Origin: WHTK01 sp963711035
Lineage (GTDB): Bacteria > Chloroflexota > Dehalococcoidia > DSTF01 > WHTK01
Reading direction: 5' to 3'
Length of the DNA: 64,000 nt
Assembly (NCBI GenBank): GCA_963711035.1
Contig: CAVQCN010000001.1
Coordinates: forward strand, 310,001-374,000
Shown in pieces: positions 15,961 to 23,758 of this stretch. Below the pieces are notes generated by a model. The model did not search any database, was not told the origin of the DNA, and saw only the letters and a program-made list of their open reading frames with translations. Positions within the stretch are counted from its first letter, which is position 1, and every line of letters starts with the position of its first letter. The position numbers were made by a program, and so were the translations under genes.

Positions 15961-17259
15961 ATGCCCGCAACGGTTGTTATCGGTGGTCAGTGGGGTGATG
16001 AAGGCAAGGGCCGGGTCGTAGATCTGCTGGCCCGCGACGCCAGTGTCATCGCCCGTTATTCGGCCGGAAACAACGCCGGCCATACCATCATCAACCACCT
16101 CGGGCTCTTTGCTCTGCACGTGGTCCCGGCGGGCATCTTCTACCCGGACAAGACCTGCATCGTCGGCAACGGCGTGGCGGTCGATCCGCAGGTGCTGCTG
16201 GAGGAGATCGACACGTTGGAAGCGCGCGGCGTCAGCACTGAACGCCTCCTTATCAGCAATCGCGCCCACGTCATCATGCCCTACCACCCGATCATCGACC
16301 GGCTGGACGAGAAGCTACGAGGCAACGCCGCCGTTGGCACCACGGGCCGAGGCGTTGGTCCGGCGTTCGTCGACAAGGTGGGGCGCATCGGCATCCGTAT
16401 GGGCGACCTCGTCGACCCGGAGAGCTTCCGCCAGCGCCTCCAGTTCGTCCTGCCCTACAAGAACGCGATCCTCACCCGCCTCTACGAAACCGACCCCCTC
16501 GATTTCGATGAGGTCTACTCGACGTACTGCGAATACGCCGAGCGCCTGGCGCCGCGTGTGCACGACACCGCCCTCGCCGCCCGCGAGGCGATCGAGCGCG
16601 GCGAGAACATCCTTCTCGAAGGGGCGCAGGGCGCGCTGCTCGACCTCGACTCTGGCACGTACGACTACGTGACCTCCTCGGTGCCGTCGTCCACCTCGGC
16701 CGGCGCCGCCATCGGCATCGGCATCGGCCCCAACGACATCACGAAGATCGTGGGCGTCTACAAGGCGTACATGACGCGCGTCGGCAACGGCCCCATGCCC
16801 ACCGAGCTCGTGGAAGACGAGGCCGGCCACATCCTGCGCATGCAGGGTCCCCGCCCTGAGGTCGGCACGACGACGGGCCGGCCGCGCCGCACGGGCTGGT
16901 TCGATGCCGTAGTGTCGCGCTACTCCGCGTCGCTGAACAGCGTCACGGCCGTCGCGCTCACACGCCTCGACGTCCTGGACCCGTTCCCTTCGATCCAGGT
17001 CTGCACCGGCTACAAATTGGACGGCAAGGAAGTGACCACGCCACCCGCCAGCATCACCGACTTCATGAACGCGGTGCCGCAGTACGAAGAGCTGCCCGGC
17101 TGGCAGGCCGACAGCACGAAGGCGCGCCGCTTTGAGGACCTGCCGCCCAACGCGCAACGCTACGTGCGCCGCATCCGCGAGCTCATCGGCAAACCGATCG
17201 AGATCGTCTCGGTCGGTCCGGAGCGCGAGCAGGTAATCATCGTCGACAAACCGCTCTAG
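15961..17259 (+). CDS. purA: Adenylosuccinate synthetase
   Basis: 432 residues, the usual length. It joins IMP and aspartate using GTP in the first committed step to AMP. The start MPATVVIGGQWGDEGKG matches the family exactly, giving the GTP-binding and catalytic Asp (GDEGKG). Further hallmarks are NNAGHT with catalytic His, the effector-type loop TTGRGVGP, TRVGNGPMPTEL and the TTTGRPRRTGW substrate loop. It is a single-gene transcript in this window. The leader holds a hairpin between the Shine-Dalgarno and start codon. The TAG stop begins a post-stop element. Confidence 0.97.
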   Translation: MPATVVIGGQWGDEGKGRVVDLLARDASVIARYSAGNNAGHTIINHLGLFALHVVPAGIFYPDKTCIVGNGVAVDPQVLLEEIDTLEARGVSTERLLISNRAHVIMPYHPIIDRLDEKLRGNAAVGTTGRGVGPAFVDKVGRIGIRMGDLVDPESFRQRLQFVLPYKNAILTRLYETDPLDFDEVYSTYCEYAERLAPRVHDTALAAREAIERGENILLEGAQGALLDLDSGTYDYVTSSVPSSTSAGAAIGIGIGPNDITKIVGVYKAYMTRVGNGPMPTELVEDEAGHILRMQGPRPEVGTTTGRPRRTGWFDAVVSRYSASLNSVTAVALTRLDVLDPFPSIQVCTGYKLDGKEVTTPPASITDFMNAVPQYEELPGWQADSTKARRFEDLPPNAQRYVRRIRELIGKPIEIVSVGPEREQVIIVDKPL

Positions 17260-17293
17260 GCCATTGGCATGGTGGCAATGCCGCGCGAGACGT
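17257..17293 (+). repeat. Post-stop hairpin element, copy 3
   Basis: Starts at the purA stop: TAGGCCATTGGCATGGTGGC, then AATGCCGCGCGAGACG. One extra G follows TAG compared with other copies. The hairpin here is GGC-AAT-GCC. Confidence 0.7.
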
Positions 17294-17389
17294 TCAACCA
17301 CGACGTTCGGTTCAGTGCCACTGACCGACGTGCAGCTAGCACCGTTGAATCGGCGTTTGCAATAGACCACATCATGGCCGTCGGGCAGA

Positions 17390-17941
17390 ATGATTGCGAT
17401 GCTCCAGCAAGACGTTCCGGATTACTTGACGCCGGGCCTCAACCTTGTGATCGTCGGCATAAACCCGGGCCTGAGATCCGGCGCCTCTGGCCACCACTAC
17501 GCCTATCCCGGCAACCACTTTTGGAAGCTGATGTACGAGTCGGGCCTGCTGCCGGAGCCGCTCACCTTCGCCGAGGACCATCGCGTGCTCGAGTTCGGCA
17601 TCGGCCTGACGAACCTGGTCGACCGCACGACGCGTGAGGCGAGCGAGCTGTCGCGCGAGGAGCAGGCCGCCGGCGCCGAGAACCTCAAGGCCAAGCTGCG
17701 CCGCTACCGGCCGCGGGTCGTCTGCTTCAACGGCATGGGCATCTACACCGCCTTTGCCGGCGTGAAGAAGGTCTCGCCGGGCCTGCAGCCCGAGCGCCTG
17801 GACGACATGCGACTCTTCGTCGTGCCGTCCTCCAGCGGACGCACCGCCGCCTACCTGCGTGACGTCAAGCTGCAGCGCTACCGCGAGCTCAAGGCGCTGG
17901 TCGACCAGCTCTCGGCGCGCCCGGCCGAGGTGCAGGCATGA
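17390..17941 (+). CDS. mug: G/U mismatch-specific uracil/thymine-DNA glycosylase, Mug family
   Basis: 183 residues. The Mug/TDG hallmark GINPG occurs in LVIVGINPGLRSGASGHHYAYPGNHFW; the Asn is the residue that activates water. The second family motif reads FVVPSSSGRTAAY near residue 150, in place of the usual NPSGxN form, as in many bacterial Mug-like proteins. The length fits. It removes uracil or damaged pyrimidines opposite G. An alternative start is ATG 17399; no strong ribosome-binding site helps to choose. The stop overlaps the next gene's ATG by 4 bases (ATGA), so the two are cotranscribed. Confidence 0.88.
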   Translation: MIAMLQQDVPDYLTPGLNLVIVGINPGLRSGASGHHYAYPGNHFWKLMYESGLLPEPLTFAEDHRVLEFGIGLTNLVDRTTREASELSREEQAAGAENLKAKLRRYRPRVVCFNGMGIYTAFAGVKKVSPGLQPERLDDMRLFVVPSSSGRTAAYLRDVKLQRYRELKALVDQLSARPAEVQA

Positions 17942-18489
17942 GCAACGGGCAAGAGCAACCCGAGCGACAACCACGCAGCGGCAGCCGCATCTTCTCGCAG
18001 CGCCTGGAGGACTTCCTGGAGCGCCTGCGCGAGGGCGAGTCGCCCAATGCCGGCTCGTTCTGCTCGTACTGCTATAACCCCTTGCCGGCCAACTACACGC
18101 GCTGCGACCACTGCGGCCAGGACCTGGCCGAGCGCCCGCCAATCACCTCCCTGCCTGACCCCGTCCTGCGCATGTACGGCCGCAAGATCAAGAGCGAGAG
18201 CGTCATCGTCAACACGTTCGCGTTCGTCGGCCTGGGGCTCGGCCTGGCGATCTTCCTGGGCATGGTGGCGATCAACGTCTACTACATGGACAAGGCGCTG
18301 TGGTTCTTCATCCTCGCCACCGTCGTCTTCCTCGTCGGCAGCCGCATCCTGGCCGGCATCATCGGCGGCATCATCGGCGACGAGATCGGCTACCGCGTGG
18401 CACAACGCCACCTGGCAGAAGACTGGGCCGCCTTCGTCACGGACCGCGAATCGCACCGCGGTCGCGACGCCACCTCGTCGCCGGGCTAG
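17938..18489 (+). CDS. Membrane protein with N-terminal zinc ribbon
   Basis: 183 residues. A basic N-terminus is followed by a zinc ribbon (CSYCYNPLPANYTRCDHCGQ, residues about 42-61), then two hydrophobic segments (about 88-112 and 119-148) rich in Gly and Val, and a charged tail. The cytoplasmic zinc ribbon on a two-helix anchor is a layout seen in many uncharacterised bacterial proteins. It is translationally coupled to mug by an ATGA overlap, which suggests cotranscription rather than shared function. Confidence 0.75.
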   Translation: MSNGQEQPERQPRSGSRIFSQRLEDFLERLREGESPNAGSFCSYCYNPLPANYTRCDHCGQDLAERPPITSLPDPVLRMYGRKIKSESVIVNTFAFVGLGLGLAIFLGMVAINVYYMDKALWFFILATVVFLVGSRILAGIIGGIIGDEIGYRVAQRHLAEDWAAFVTDRESHRGRDATSSPG

Positions 18490-18551
18490 TCCTTCGAAAC
18501 GTCTCCGCCGAGAACCAGATTCCTCGCTCCGCTCGGAATGACAACACGAAA

Positions 18552-18574
18552 GAGGGCGTCGTGACGACGCCCTC
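18552..18574. terminator. Bidirectional terminator-like hairpin
   Basis: GAGGGCGTCG-TGA-CGACGCCCTC is a perfect 10-bp stem between the convergent zinc-ribbon gene and dapA. It lacks a pronounced T-run on the plus strand (GCGTTGTCTCT) but is flanked by TCTTTCGTG on the minus strand. Confidence 0.65.
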
Positions 18575-18609
18575 GCGTTGTCTCTGCGCTCTGTACTCTG
18601 CGGTTTGCC

Positions 18610-19539
18610 CTAGACGCTGACGGGCAGGTCGACCGGGTAACGGCTGACGACGGCCATGAGCCTGGCCGACGCGGCCTCGTCGAGGTCGTACAGGGGCAGG
18701 CGCAAGCCGCCGACGTCGAAGCCCGACTTGTTCATGGCGTGCTTGACGGGAATCGGGTTCGGCCCGACGGTCATCAGCGCCGACATCAGGGGCAGGAAGC
18801 GCCGGTGCGCCGCCGCAGCCTCCTGCGTTTTGCCTGCAACGTAGGCATCGATGATGGCGCGCATCTGGCGTCCCATGATGTTCGAGCAGGTGCAGACGAC
18901 GCCGTACGCGCCGACCGACATGAAGGGCAGCGTCATGCCGTCATCGCCGCTCCAGACGTGGAACCCAGGCCCGGCGTTCTCGACGATCTGAGCCACGGCA
19001 TCGCAGCTGCCGCTCGCCTCCTTGACCCCGACCACGTTCGGGATCTGCGCGGCGCGCACGATCGTCTCCGGCTCCATGTTGCGCCCGGTGCGGCTGGGGA
19101 TGTTGTAGAGGATGCAGGGGATGTCGATAGCCGCCGCGATAGCCTCGAAGTGGCGGTAAAGGCCTTCCTGCGTCGGGCGGTTGTAGTAGGGGACGGTGAG
19201 CAGCACGCCATCGGCGCCGGCTTCCTGCGCCTCGCGCGACAGCGACGCGCTCTCGCGCGTGTTGTAGCTGCCGGTGCCGGCGATGACGTGGCCGTCCTTG
19301 CCGACGGCTTCGCGGACGGCGCGGAACAGGTTCAGCTTCTCGTCGTGCGTAAGCGTCGGCGCTTCACCGGTGGTGCCGCAGACGACGACGCCGTCGCTGC
19401 CGGTCTCGAGGAGCGCGCGCGCCAGGCGCTGCGCCTGCTTGTAATCGACCTCGCCATCCTTATCGAACGGCGTCACCATCGCCGTGATCAAACGCCCGAA
19501 TGCCGGCGTTGCGCTGGAACCGTTCTGCGTTCCGGTCAT
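18610..19539 (-). CDS. dapA: 4-hydroxy-tetrahydrodipicolinate synthase
   Basis: 309 residues from ATG 19539, where AGGAGG stands 6 bases upstream; an ATG two codons earlier directly abuts the AGGAGG and is less likely. It condenses pyruvate with aspartate semialdehyde in lysine/diaminopimelate synthesis. The active-site Lys is in VVGVKEASGS, the catalytic Tyr in CILYNIPSRTGRNM, and GTTGEAPTL forms the pyruvate-binding loop. The gene follows asd on the same strand, which makes its substrate, about 200 bases downstream with a post-stop element between them. Confidence 0.96.
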   Translation of the reverse strand: MTGTQNGSSATPAFGRLITAMVTPFDKDGEVDYKQAQRLARALLETGSDGVVVCGTTGEAPTLTHDEKLNLFRAVREAVGKDGHVIAGTGSYNTRESASLSREAQEAGADGVLLTVPYYNRPTQEGLYRHFEAIAAAIDIPCILYNIPSRTGRNMEPETIVRAAQIPNVVGVKEASGSCDAVAQIVENAGPGFHVWSGDDGMTLPFMSVGAYGVVCTCSNIMGRQMRAIIDAYVAGKTQEAAAAHRRFLPLMSALMTVGPNPIPVKHAMNKSGFDVGGLRLPLYDLDEAASARLMAVVSRYPVDLPVSV

Positions 19540-19711
19540 GACCATCCTCCTGGGAGTTGGTGGCGAGTCGAAGCGCCCCGATGACGTCAGGGCAGATTCG
19601 CGTGCGTGAGCAGTATAAGGCCGGCGGCAAGAACCAGGACGCGAAATTTTCCCGGGTCCGCCCTGCTATGACGGTTATTGGCCGGTCTCCCCGCTCGATC
19701 CTCTTATTGAT

Positions 19712-19745
19712 TTCCTCTCGCGCGGTTCGCGCCATGCAATGGCTA
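19712..19745 (-). repeat. Post-stop hairpin element, copy 4
   Basis: On the minus strand it starts with the asd stop codon: TAGCCATTGCATGGCGCGAA, then CCGCGCGAGAGGAAA. The core GCGC-GAAC-CGCGC pairs with itself. Confidence 0.7.
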
Positions 19746-20759
19746 GATCAGGCCGCGGTCGATCATCTCCTCGGCGATCTGCAACGCGTTGAGCGCCGCG
19801 CCCTTGCGCAGGTTGTCGCCGACCACCCAGTAGGCCAGGCCGTTGGGGTGCGAGATGTCGCGGCGGATGCGGCCAACGTAGACCGGGTCCTCGCCGGCAG
19901 CCTCCCACGGGTTAGGGTAGACGCTCTTTGAGGGGTCGTCCTGCACGACGACGCCGGACGCCTTGGCCAGCACTTCGCGCGCCGCCTCGGGCGACATCGG
20001 CTCGGACAGCTCAACGTACACGGCAGTGCTGTGCGAGACGAAGACGGGCACGCGCACGCAGGTGGAGGTGATGGCGATGTCGGGCGCGTGCATGATCTTG
20101 CGCGTCTCGTTGACCATCTTCCACTCTTCGCTGGTGTAGCCCTCGTCCTTCCAGGAGCCGATCTCCGGGATCAGGTTGAAGGCGATCTGGTGCGGATAGA
20201 TGTTGTGCTCCGCTTCCTGCTTCTCCAGGACCTGACGCGTCGAGCGCTCCAGCTCTCCCACCGCCTCGCGGCCGGTGCCGGACACCGACTGGTAGGTCGC
20301 GGCGATGACGCGCTTGACAGGGTTCACCTGGTGCAGCGGCCACAGCGTCATGACCATCGGCGTGGTCGAGCAGTTGGGGATCGCCAGGATGCCCTTGTGC
20401 TTTGTCACGTCGTCCGGGTTGACCTCCGGGATGACGAGCGGCACTTCGGGGTCCATGCGCCAGACGCCGGAGTCATCGATGGCGACCGCACCGGCCTTGG
20501 CGGCGATCGGCGCATAGTCCCGTGAGATCTCGTCGGTCGCCGAGATGAAGGCGATGTCACAGCCCTCGAAGACCTTCTCGCTCAGGGTCTCGACTTCGAG
20601 CTCCTGCTCGCCGAAGGGAATGCGCTTGCCGGCGGAACGTTCGGAGGCAATGAGCTTGAGCGAGCGCAGCGGGAACGAGCGCTTAGCGAGAATGCGCAGG
20701 AACTCTTGACCCACGATCCCAGTCGCGCCGACCACGGCCACGTTGTAGCTTTTCGCCAT
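19743..20759 (-). CDS. asd: Aspartate-semialdehyde dehydrogenase
   Basis: 338 residues from ATG 20759, preceded by GGAAGGTGG; six codons further upstream another ATG exists but has no ribosome-binding site. It reduces aspartyl phosphate to the semialdehyde with NADPH. Visible features are the Rossmann start NVAVVGATGIVGQEFL, the active-site Cys in LAIPNCSTTPMVM, FNLIPEIG, and the C-terminal HPNGLAYWVVGDNLRKGAALNA. The Gln and Arg/His substrate residues lie in the expected region (SVSGTGREAVGEL, STCVRVPV). A -10-like TATTAT lies at 20807-20812 on the minus strand. It is upstream of dapA in the same direction. Confidence 0.95.
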   Translation of the reverse strand: MAKSYNVAVVGATGIVGQEFLRILAKRSFPLRSLKLIASERSAGKRIPFGEQELEVETLSEKVFEGCDIAFISATDEISRDYAPIAAKAGAVAIDDSGVWRMDPEVPLVIPEVNPDDVTKHKGILAIPNCSTTPMVMTLWPLHQVNPVKRVIAATYQSVSGTGREAVGELERSTRQVLEKQEAEHNIYPHQIAFNLIPEIGSWKDEGYTSEEWKMVNETRKIMHAPDIAITSTCVRVPVFVSHSTAVYVELSEPMSPEAAREVLAKASGVVVQDDPSKSVYPNPWEAAGEDPVYVGRIRRDISHPNGLAYWVVGDNLRKGAALNALQIAEEMIDRGLI

Positions 20760-20926
20760 TACCCACCTTCCGTGCAATAGATCTGTATTCGGGGAGAGAC
20801 TTCACAATAATAGAGGCTGGTCTGGAGCAGGGCAAACGCCGCCGGCATCGAGGGCTGGTTCGACTGGCGTTATCCGGGCAGAATCACTAGAATCGGACAA
20901 AATCTTCGAGCACAAACGGGGTAGCA

Positions 20927-21226
20927 ATGGCAGCAAACGTAGGCAAACGCTACGTCGCGCACTCGGGCGCTGAAGTGATCGTCACCAAGGGCGGTCCCGG
21001 CGAGCTGAGCGACGGCGAGACACCCCTCTTCGCGAAGGAAGAGGCGCCGCAGGACCTGAACGACCCCACGGGACGCGCCGAGCCGCAGATCCTGCTGGGC
21101 AAGCGCTACAAGTCGCCCGACGGCGAGGTCGAGCTCCTGGTCATCAAGCCGGGCGTCTGCAATCTGCGCTATAACGGGGCGGCCATGGAAGTGCTGCAGC
21201 CGAAGATCCTGCCCTCGGCCGACTGA
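20927..21226 (+). CDS. Tandem cysteine-less zinc-ribbon-like (desulforedoxin-type) small protein
   Basis: 99 residues made of two similar halves: VGKRYVAHSGAEVIVTKGGP (residues 5-24) and LGKRYKSPDGEVELLVIKPG (57-76), each followed by a short turn (GELSDGETPL; CNLRYNGAAMEV). This resembles the GKRYxCxxCGxEVxVTKxGxGxxxCCGxPM pattern of desulforedoxin-type ribbons, but the metal cysteines are replaced (one Cys remains, in the second half). So it looks like a duplicated fold that has lost its metal site. Function unknown; the homology is by motif only. It stands alone, divergent from asd. Confidence 0.7.
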   Translation: MAANVGKRYVAHSGAEVIVTKGGPGELSDGETPLFAKEEAPQDLNDPTGRAEPQILLGKRYKSPDGEVELLVIKPGVCNLRYNGAAMEVLQPKILPSAD

Positions 21227-21316
21227 CGTCCTGACTGCGATAGCGAAGCGCGAGGCCGGAGTCTATTTCGACTCCGGCCCGTCCACGTTAATCACGGCCG
21301 GCGATATGGTGACGTC

Positions 21317-22078
21317 ATGAGCGACGACCTCCCCCAGAACATCTACGACGACCCTGCGTTCTTCGCCGGCTACTCGCAAATGGCGCGCTTCCAGTCGGCC
21401 TGGGGTACGCCGATGGAGCACAGCGTCTTCGAGCGGATGATGGGAGATGTCGCCGGGCGGCGCGTGCTGGACCTCGGCTGCGGCGGCGGTCAACTCGCCT
21501 TCCACCTGGCGGAGCGCGGCGCTGCTTCCGTCTTCGCCATCGACGCGTCGGAGCGCATGCTGGAGGTGGCGAGCACGAAGTGGTCCCATCCCAACGTGAC
21601 GTACCGCCAGCAGACGATGGAGGAAGCGTCCTTCCCCGGCGACGCCTTCGACCTCGTAGTCAGCTCTCTCGCCTTTCACTACGTGCGCGACTACACCGAA
21701 CTGCTAGGTCGCCTGAGCGACTGGCTGAGGCCGGGAGGGCTGCTCGTCTTCTCCACCGAGCACCCTATCTACGCGGCGCGCAGCACGGAAGAGGGCTGGG
21801 TAATCGACTCTGACGGAACGTCGCGGGGCTGGGCTATCGATGACTACGCCGACGAGGGGGTCCGCGAGCGCAACTGGTTCGTGCCCGGCGTGCGCCGCTA
21901 CCACCGCACCTTTTCGACCATCCTCAACGGCCTGATCGGCGCCGGCCTGACCATCGAGTGCGTCGCCGAGTCGTGGCCGGACGAAGCCTGGCTGCGCGGA
22001 CGCCCCCAGGACGCGGAAGAGCGCCGCCGTCCTATGTTCTTGCTAGTCCAAGCGCGCAAGGCTGGGCCAACGGACTAA
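21317..22078 (+). CDS. Class I SAM-dependent methyltransferase
   Basis: 253 residues. Motif I VLDLGCGGGQLAFHLAERGA is followed by the acidic-loop FAIDASERML, then FDLVVSSLAFHYVRDY as motif IV and RLSDWLRPGGLLVFSTEHP as motif V. This is the UbiE/Methyltransf_11 type of small-molecule methyltransferase. The C-terminal third (DYADEGVRERNWFVPGVRRYH onwards, TFSTILNGLIGAGLTIE) is typical of bacterial homologues acting on unknown substrates. It is followed 32 bases later by the amidohydrolase gene in the same direction. Confidence 0.9.
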   Translation: MSDDLPQNIYDDPAFFAGYSQMARFQSAWGTPMEHSVFERMMGDVAGRRVLDLGCGGGQLAFHLAERGAASVFAIDASERMLEVASTKWSHPNVTYRQQTMEEASFPGDAFDLVVSSLAFHYVRDYTELLGRLSDWLRPGGLLVFSTEHPIYAARSTEEGWVIDSDGTSRGWAIDDYADEGVRERNWFVPGVRRYHRTFSTILNGLIGAGLTIECVAESWPDEAWLRGRPQDAEERRRPMFLLVQARKAGPTD

Positions 22079-22110
22079 CGCGCCGCGCTATAGTGCCGGA
22101 GGAGGCTCGC

Positions 22111-22947
22111 ATGCTCATCACGGATGCGCAGATCCACGTCTGGGAAATCGACCGGCCGGACCGGCCCTGGCCCGGCGGCCGCAACCAGCCCCAGCTGCCC
22201 AACGGCTTCAGCGCGGAGCAGGCATTGGCGGCGATGGACGAGGCAGGCGTGGACCGCGCCGTGATCGTGCCGCCGACCTGGGTGGGCGAGAACAACCTCA
22301 CCGGGCTTGAAGTGGCGATGCAGTACCCGCAGCGTTTCGCCGTCATGGGCCGCTTCGACCCGACGTGGCCGGACGCGGAGACGCGACTGCAGACGTGGCT
22401 GGACCAGCCAGGCATGCTGGGCATCCGCATGACGTACCGCATCAAGCCATATTCGGACTGGCTGGACGACGGCAGCCTCGAGTGGTTCTGGAGCGCTTGC
22501 GAGCGCTATGACATCCCGGTGATGAACCTCGTCTCCGGCATCGTCGAGAAGCTGGCGCCCGTAGCCAACTCCCATCCCGACCTGCGTCTGATCGTCGACC
22601 ACTTTGGCGTGCCGCTGGAGGAGAAGGGAGCCGGCGCCTTCGCCGGTCTCGAGAAGCTCCTGGCGCTGGCAATCTACCCCAATGTCTACGTCAAGGTGAG
22701 CTCTGCGCCCAACTTCTCCAACCAGCCCTATCCCTTCGCCGACATCGCGCCGTACATCCGCCGTATCTACGACGCGTTCGGCGCGCAGCGGCTCATGTGG
22801 GGCGCCGACCTGACGCGCCTGGCGAGCACCTACCGCGAGTGCCTCGACCACTTCCGCCAGGACCTCGATTTCCTTTCGGAGACAGACAGAGAGTGGATTC
22901 TCGGCAAGACGACGGCTGAGGTACTCGACTGGCCTGAGGAGTCCTGA
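22111..22947 (+). CDS. Amidohydrolase-related (amidohydrolase 2) TIM-barrel protein
   Basis: 278 residues from ATG 22111, with a strong GGAGGAGG upstream. The N-terminus MLITDAQIHVWEIDRPDRPWPGG has the D-x-x-H variant of the HxH strand. Later come LRLIVDHFGVP with a metal/catalytic His, and LMWGADLTRL with the terminal Asp that acts as general base. This is the ACMSD/TIM-barrel hydrolase group (Amidohydro_2), which includes lactonases and decarboxylases; the substrate is not predictable. It may be cotranscribed with the methyltransferase gene. Confidence 0.85.
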   Translation: MLITDAQIHVWEIDRPDRPWPGGRNQPQLPNGFSAEQALAAMDEAGVDRAVIVPPTWVGENNLTGLEVAMQYPQRFAVMGRFDPTWPDAETRLQTWLDQPGMLGIRMTYRIKPYSDWLDDGSLEWFWSACERYDIPVMNLVSGIVEKLAPVANSHPDLRLIVDHFGVPLEEKGAGAFAGLEKLLALAIYPNVYVKVSSAPNFSNQPYPFADIAPYIRRIYDAFGAQRLMWGADLTRLASTYRECLDHFRQDLDFLSETDREWILGKTTAEVLDWPEES

Positions 22948-23102
22948 GCTACAGCGCCTTCGCTCCGCAGTTCGAGACGCTGGCGCCCTGTAGCTCGGCT
23001 CACGACGGCCACAGATCAATCGCCCAGCACGACACACGCCAGCCTGCACTCGCAGCGTGGTACCGAGAGAGATTCTTCGCCTGGCGTCTCAGAATGACAG
23101 GG

Positions 23103-23125
23103 TGAAATGCGCCACGCAGTGGCTA
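23103..23125 (-). repeat. Post-stop hairpin element, copy 5 (partial)
   Basis: On the minus strand, at the NUDIX gene's stop: TAGCCACTGCGTGGCGCATT. The first half is kept; the CCGCGCGAGA half is missing. It then runs into a sequence resembling another dispersed repeat (CTGTCATTCTGAGACGCC). Confidence 0.5.
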
Positions 23126-23692
23126 GCTCTCGGCGGCCTGCTTGCGCATCTCTACGACGTAGCTGTCCAGCGTGTCCAGGTACTCGCGCTGGTATTCGGC
23201 GAACTCGGTGCGCATGCAGTTGTTGAGGTCGCGCTGCAGGGCCATGCGACGTTCGTAGGCGGGATCGGAGGGGAAGTCGGCCAGCTCGCCGATCTGCGCC
23301 ACGAAGTAGGCGCGGTACGTGATCGTGCCCGGCGCCTGGTTCTTCGAATGGATCGTGGCGCGGCACTTGAAGTGACCCAGATGCCAGGCCTCTGCCTTCA
23401 AGCCGCCGATTTGCTCCAGCAGGATGCGGTTGATCGCGCCGCCCAGCGATTCGCCGGGCTGGAGGTCGCCGGACGGTACGGTGAGGCGGCCGTTATGCCA
23501 CGTCATCACAGGTTTCTCGCCACGATAGGCGACGATCAGCAGGTTTGTGACGACGGCGTCCGGTGGCAGCTCGACGGTCTCGAACGTCGCCAGTACCTCA
23601 TCCGGTAGGCGACGCTCCGTGTACGCCTCTCGCCCGAAGGTTTCCGGCGAAGGTACGGACCGCCTCGAGGCCCCGAAAGGATTCCAGTTCAC
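23123..23692 (-). CDS. NUDIX-domain protein with a degenerate Nudix box
   Basis: 189 residues from GTG 23692, which has AGGGGGG eight bases upstream; the frame is open for 14 more codons. The central region (VTNLLIVAYRGEKPVMTWHNGRL to TYRAYFVAQIGEL) has the Nudix beta-sandwich pattern. The Nudix box reads GDLQPGESLGGAINRILLEQIGG; compared with GX5EX7REUXEEXGU the first metal Glu after Arg is Ile and the last is Gln. Only one of the usual metal-binding glutamates remains, so hydrolase activity is doubtful. A long charged helix forms the C-terminus. Confidence 0.75.
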   Translation of the reverse strand: MNWNPFGASRRSVPSPETFGREAYTERRLPDEVLATFETVELPPDAVVTNLLIVAYRGEKPVMTWHNGRLTVPSGDLQPGESLGGAINRILLEQIGGLKAEAWHLGHFKCRATIHSKNQAPGTITYRAYFVAQIGELADFPSDPAYERRMALQRDLNNCMRTEFAEYQREYLDTLDSYVVEMRKQAAES

Positions 23693-23758
23693 GGTGGCTA
23701 CCCCCCTGTACCGCTTATATAGCGGGGCAGGCACGTGCTGCGCAAGTCGCCTGGGTGT

